A stretch of DNA of 64,000 nucleotides, from assembly GCF_000001735.4 (NCBI RefSeq), contig NC_003070.9, positions 25,901,971 to 25,965,970 of the forward strand, written 5' to 3'. The notes under the pieces are model-generated. The model was not told where the DNA came from. It made no database searches and was given only the letters and a program-made list of their open reading frames with translations. The translations under genes and the position numbers were made by a program. Source of the stretch: Arabidopsis thaliana (taxonomy: Eukaryota > Streptophyta > Magnoliopsida > Brassicales > Brassicaceae). Below, piece after piece: positions 60,005 through 64,000 of the stretch (position 1 is its first letter; every line of letters begins with the position of its first letter).

Positions 60005-60289
60005 ATGGAGGATTCAGGACGTAAAGGAGATCCATTTCCAGGTTTTGAGATGAGAGTTCACAACGACGATTGCGTTTTCCGACGATCTCTTAGCTGCCGG
60101 CTTCAGAGAAGAGCTCCTTGTCCTCTTCTCTTACCACCAAGACCTCCTCCTTCAGCGGAGGCTCCTTCTACTACGACAGGTGTTTCTACGTCTACGTTTT
60201 GTCAAAACGGCACAGATCCGATCCCTCTCTTGTCTCCTCTCGTCCTTCCTTCGATGCTTCAACCTAATCCAACCACCACCTCTCACTAA
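60005..60289 (+). CDS. Small uncharacterised protein, 94 aa
   Basis: Single-exon ORF starting MEDSGRKGDPFPGFEMRVHN. The middle is basic with two Cys (FRRSLSCRLQRRAPCPLLLP), then a Pro/Ser/Thr-rich tail (PPRPPPSAEAPSTTTG). Composition is GC-rich against AT-rich flanks and an A-rich plant-like leader precedes the ATG, so it is probably a real gene (I recall AT1G69050 as unknown protein). No domain, signal peptide or membrane segment is visible, and no function is proposed. Confidence 0.75.
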   Translation: MEDSGRKGDPFPGFEMRVHNDDCVFRRSLSCRLQRRAPCPLLLPPRPPPSAEAPSTTTGVSTSTFCQNGTDPIPLLSPLVLPSMLQPNPTTTSH

Positions 60290-60495
60290 TTCTTCTTTTG
60301 TCTAGATTCCTTCTTCTTTCTTCTGTAATGACTATTTTGAAACTCTTTTTTTTATTGAAATTTTCAACATATTAACGTAGATACAAATCTGTTATTGTCT
60401 CTATACAAATTTCACAAAGATCGTCTTCTCTCAATCTTGATTATACTGAAGATTTTATTTTGTTAACACATCATTTATAGTTTGTACAAATACAA

Positions 60496-61286
60496 CTAGA
60501 TTTTAACCCGCGGTATACCGCGGAACGATTTATTTTTAAAAATAATATATATTGAAACTTGCAAATTTTATTTTTACAAAATATTTATATTTTACAGTTT
60601 ATAATTGTTATTAAGTAATAGTACACCACGAATTCATGAGACAGTTGTTAAAAAAACTGAAGTTTTGATCCCTATTAAAACAGCATATTTTATAATTTTT
60701 TAAAATTTTATAAATATTGATTCAAATACATCCACCATATAACCCAATTCCAAAATAAAACACGTTCTGTAATTTCTTTACCCGTTCCATGATTTTTTTT
60801 TTAAGTAGTAATTTTTAAAATTTAAGAATTATATTTTATATATAAAAGTTTTGCAAATTGTATCATTCTCTAATACATTTATATTTTATAGTTTAATTTT
60901 ATATATAGTAATATTATACATACCACATAACATTTTTGGTTTTATATAATTTTTTCTAAATTAGGATGATTTGATATGTTTAATATTAGTGGTCTTAAAA
61001 AAATAATAAATTAAAGATTTAACCCATATTGAAATTAAATTAAATTAATTAAAATTTAGATATCAAATCTTATATGTTGATTTTGATTGGCTATTATTTT
61101 TGGAAATTAATAATGTATTTCGTTTTTTAATTAATTTAATTAATTAAATTAGTATTTGACTTTTTAATCCTTAAATACATAAATTAATTTACTCTTTAAA
61201 ATTTTATTTCTAATGGCATACCTATGTAATTACTTACAAAAATTAAGGTTAGATTTAAAATGTACTTCCCAAATAATATAGTAAGA
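60496..61286 (-). mobile_element. Non-autonomous Helitron (ATREP-like)
   Basis: Read on the minus strand the element starts TCTTACTATATTATTTGGG at 61286 and ends CTAG at 60496. It is inserted between A (61287) and T (60495), as Helitrons do. A perfect 16-bp palindrome CCGCGGTATACCGCGG (60508-60523) lies 11 nt from the 3' end, the typical Helitron terminal hairpin. The interior is very AT-rich, without Rep or helicase sequence, so it depends on autonomous relatives. Confidence 0.82.
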
Positions 61287-63084
61287 TATCATCAACTTTT
61301 ATTTTTGATTTATTGTCTCTTAATGAAATTATTCAAGGAGTGTGTGCACCTCACGCCACTCACACCAATTAATACCTATAGACTTTGGTCTAATGTAACT
61401 GGAATTGGTCCAAAAATTAGAGAAGACAAGACCTCTTTACATGCTTCCAGAGCTACCAACAAACCCAATAGAAATTTTGTTGTTGCAACAATCTCTTTAA
61501 TTAATGTACAAGTTTCTTTCAATCACCATAAACCTTGATTTCTTAGTTTTTTTTCCCACAAATTCTACCAACAATTTATTGTTTTTCTTTTTATTATGTT
61601 CTTAATTCTGATCTTTCTTTGGTGAGTTTTTTTTTTTTTTAATTTTGATAAAGAAAAGATAAGTTTGTGAGTTTAAACACTAACCCTGTTAATTTTTCTT
61701 CATCACATTGTTAATGATGCGTTGACATAGGAACCTTTTTCCTATACCACAAAAATTTTTCTTTTTTTTTTCTTTTTTTGTGTGTGTGTAAAACTCCACA
61801 AAAATTTAACTAAGAGTTAAAACTGATGAAAAATCTTAATTTTTTGGTAAGATTTATAGAAAAATGAAAAAGGTTTTTTACGATTTGTTTTAATTAACTA
61901 TAGATAACCACCTTATTTAGATACGACGACCAAATTAATTGTCGTTTGGTTAAAGGTCATAAGAGTATTAATTGGAGCCGTCAGATTATTTATTGACTTA
62001 AATATACCTCACTACTTTTACATTTCTGCATTATCTCTACATACCATATATTATAAGACTTAATTTCGGATATATATGTGTTACCAAAATTGAAATTCTC
62101 TCATTTACATATGTTTCCTTTAAAATTTAAAACATGATTTTACCCACTTGATGATCACGAAGAAGAAAAGGAAATCAAAATAAGATATGATGTACTATAT
62201 GAAATTGCGACTTGATGATTACAATAAAGGAAAAATAACATAATCAAAAACTAGATTAAATTCAATTTTCGCATGGAATTACATAATTTCATTATAAAAA
62301 AAAAATAACATACAAAACTTTTAATTTAAACGTCCAAAAACCCTACATTATTCCAAAAAAAAAATTGTTTGAAAGTAAGAAAGAAAATTAATACAAAGTG
62401 AGAGAGAAATATGTTTAGGTGACACGAGTTTCACTCTCAATTCCAAAGACAGACCAATCAACGAACAAAACCCATTTTCTCTGATCGATTAGGCCACGAC
62501 GTTTCCTGAGGTGCAGGGCACGAGTCGCTCAATCTCTCTCTTCTTCTTCTTCTTTTCACGAATTTTCTCCGAAACTTGGTTTTTATTCCTCAAACCCATA
62601 AATTAGGGTTCAGTTTTTAAGCCTCCGTCTTCTTCTTCTTCCGTCGTCGTAGTCGAAAGGTTAGTTCGATTATATTCAAATCTTTACTCACTACGATCCT
62701 TAAATTAGTGGGTCGTTTTCAAAATTTTGATTTGATTCGATTTTCCTTGGTAGACCATAAAACCTAGAAATATACGATTAGGTTATTCAATTGCTGTCGA
62801 TTTCTCGATGTAAATAGGTTTCGTTTGGTAGATTCTAGAAACTTATTTAATGTCTATGATCGTTGCTAGGTTTTGTATCGTGTAGTGATTAGTTTATCAA
62901 ATTCACTTTTGTTTTGAGTTGTTACCTAATTTAGTTTTAGCTGATTTTGATGAAGTGGGAATAAGAATCTGGTTATAGTGGTAATGATGTGTTTCCTCTG
63001 CTTATAGGTGGTTTTAGCTATATGGATATCTTCTACTGCAAATACTCTTCAAAACGGATGCTTTGAAGCCTTGATACTAATTTC
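61287..63084. other. Promoter and split 5' leader of the last gene
   Basis: AT-rich up to about 62400. A leader exon ends at 62659 (AAAG|GTTAG) after a CT-rich stretch, and the second leader exon begins at 63008 (ATAG|GTGG). No other gene is visible. Confidence 0.6.
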
Positions 63085-64000
63085 ATGCGTTCTATATATG
63101 TGCATCGTAAGGAAGTAATGGGAGAGAATCGTCAGATTAGATCACGTTCTTGGAATAGAATGCCAACTAAAAGATGCAGTGCAAATGGCATAATGGAAGA
63201 GTTTATTCTGGTAGATGATGATGATGTTATCATTCTTGATTTTCCTGAGTCATCTAAACGGAAAGCTCCGGGTACATCCAGAACCAGGAAGGAGTCCATT
63301 ATGCCGAGAGTGATTAGCATTGACGATGATGATGATGAGACAGAAAATGTTCAGAAAGCTGGGAGTAGTTCAAGCGGTAACTTGCAAACATCTGCAGAAG
63401 TGGATAATGACGATTGCCAATTCATTCAGGAGAAGTGTGCTACTTTTAGATTTTCAAAATGCAAACAGACTTTCTCTACAATGCCCTCTCATGGTATTCG
63501 ATTTGGTTTAGGCTCTGATACTTATAGTGACTTTTCCGAGAGTGACTGTTCTGATTGTGAGATTTTAGAAGGGTCTCATAGAGATGTCCGCGAGCAGTGG
63601 GAACAAGCAGCTCTCTTGAGAAAAATGAAGAAAGCAGGTAAAGCTGGTTTGAGTGAGGAGGCTGGTCCTTCGAATCTCCACTGTGACACTAATTTCGAGC
63701 CTGGTTTTGAAAGGAGAACTGAACAACATGATCAAACGTCTTTCTTCTTTGCTGCAAGAAATCCAGATGGTGGAAAAGCTGGTCTGACTGAGGAAGCTGG
63801 TCCTTCAAATCTCCACTGTGACAATAATTTCAGACCTGGTTTTGAAAGTAGAACTGAACAACATGATCAAACATCTTTCTTCTTTACTGCAAGTAATCCA
63901 GATGGTGAAAAAGAAACCTCTTCTACTTTCTTTGGAGCCGATGGTAGAATCCCTGATATGACGACTTATTTTGGCTCGGTAATGGAGGAAGACAACCAAG
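63085..64000 (+). CDS. N-terminal part of a large acidic protein (gene continues outside the window)
   Basis: Open frame from ATG at 63085 (in-frame stop at 63064) to the window edge, 305 codons so far. A second ATG at 63118 is a possible start. Residues 40-53 read FILVDDDD then VIILDF, and residues 76-85 read VISIDDDDDE: hydrophobic cores next to Asp runs, like SUMO-interaction motifs. A Ser/Asp-rich stretch (DTYSDFSESDCSDCE) follows. Residues 185-274 are two 45-residue tandem repeats (KAGL, EEAGPSNLHCD, PGFE, RTEQHDQTSFFF). By position it is AT1G69060, which I remember as annotated with a C-terminal J-domain; that domain would lie beyond this window and cannot be confirmed here. Confidence 0.8.
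   Translation, partial: MRSIYVHRKEVMGENRQIRSRSWNRMPTKRCSANGIMEEFILVDDDDVIILDFPESSKRKAPGTSRTRKESIMPRVISIDDDDDETENVQKAGSSSSGNLQTSAEVDNDDCQFIQEKCATFRFSKCKQTFSTMPSHGIRFGLGSDTYSDFSESDCSDCEILEGSHRDVREQWEQAALLRKMKKAGKAGLSEEAGPSNLHCDTNFEPGFERRTEQHDQTSFFFAARNPDGGKAGLTEEAGPSNLHCDNNFRPGFESRTEQHDQTSFFFTASNPDGEKETSSTFFGADGRIPDMTTYFGSVMEEDNQ
63637..63906 (+). repeat. In-frame tandem duplication, 2 x 135 bp
   Basis: Units 63637-63771 and 63772-63906 have exactly equal length with about 90% DNA identity. Each codes 45 residues with an unpaired Cys (NLHCD) and the strongly conserved EQHDQTSFFF. Equal length and in-frame spacing indicate a recent exon-internal duplication. Confidence 0.9.

Noticed and set aside
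1-64000. CRISPR array, phage, operon or toxin-antitoxin system
   Set aside because: The window is a plant nuclear chromosome with spliced genes; no regularly spaced repeats or prokaryotic gene clusters are present.

Overview
The window is plant nuclear DNA and matches Arabidopsis thaliana chromosome 1, about AT1G68890 to AT1G69060. The evidence is short introns of mostly 70-100 bp with GT-AG borders, AT-rich intergenic DNA, and gene products I recognise in a row: PHYLLO, WIT2, bHLH49, PUB42, RPOTm, BIM2 and ACR4. I read exon borders by hand from splice motifs and frame. For WIT2 (627 aa), RPOTm (976 aa), BIM2 (311 aa) and ACR4 (455 aa) the assembled exons give exactly the protein length I remember. 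Locus numbers are from memory and were not looked up.

Layout. 1-4.6 kb: 3' part of PHYLLO (+), the MenD-MenC-MenH fusion of phylloquinone synthesis. 4.7-5.9 kb: two tandem defensin-like secreted peptides (-). 6.3-9.1 kb: WIT2 (-), a tail-anchored coiled-coil protein of the nuclear envelope. 13.6-15.7 kb: bHLH49 (+). 16.3-18.6 kb: a DYW-class PPR protein (+). 18.7-20.0 kb: a decayed duplication with gene fragments. 20.0-23.7 kb: PUB42 (-), a U-box/armadillo E3 ligase. 24.5-27.8 kb: remnants and small features, namely a chimeric signal-peptide/PPR ORF, a TATA-preceded 48-codon ORF, a carboxypeptidase fragment, a mispaired tRNA-Phe, a tandem repeat and a 213-bp MITE. 28.0-29.2 kb: a DUF295 organellar-type gene (+). 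30.1 kb: an intact tRNA-Phe (-). 31.1-32.9 kb: a P-class PPR (+). 33.5-38.8 kb: RPOTm (-), the phage-type mitochondrial RNA polymerase, in 19 coding exons. 39.2 kb: initiator tRNA-Met (+). 39.8-41.6 kb: BIM2 (+) behind a cluster of four G-boxes. 42.0-45.2 kb: a prolyl-oligopeptidase-family protein (-). 45.5-47.3 kb: a BSD-domain protein (-). 47.3-55.9 kb: a long AT-rich stretch with no gene I can support. 55.9-58.1 kb: ACR4 (+), with four ACT domains. 60.0-60.3 kb: a small uncharacterised gene (+). 60.5-61.3 kb: a non-autonomous Helitron. From 63.1 kb: the start of a large acidic protein (+) that runs off the window.

The genes are independent single transcription units and there is no operon-like logic. 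Several act in organelles: PHYLLO in plastids, RPOTm in mitochondria, and probably the DUF295 protein and the P-class PPR. I found no coherent new multi-gene system. The most useful novelties are small in scale: a WIT2 splice donor where a 4-nt choice decides whether the membrane anchor is kept; a peptidase gene that seems to use two GC and one GA donor; a tRNA-Phe copy with two mismatches in its anticodon stem; unlisted mobile elements and gene fossils; and SUMO-interaction-like motifs plus an exact-length 45-residue duplication in the last gene.
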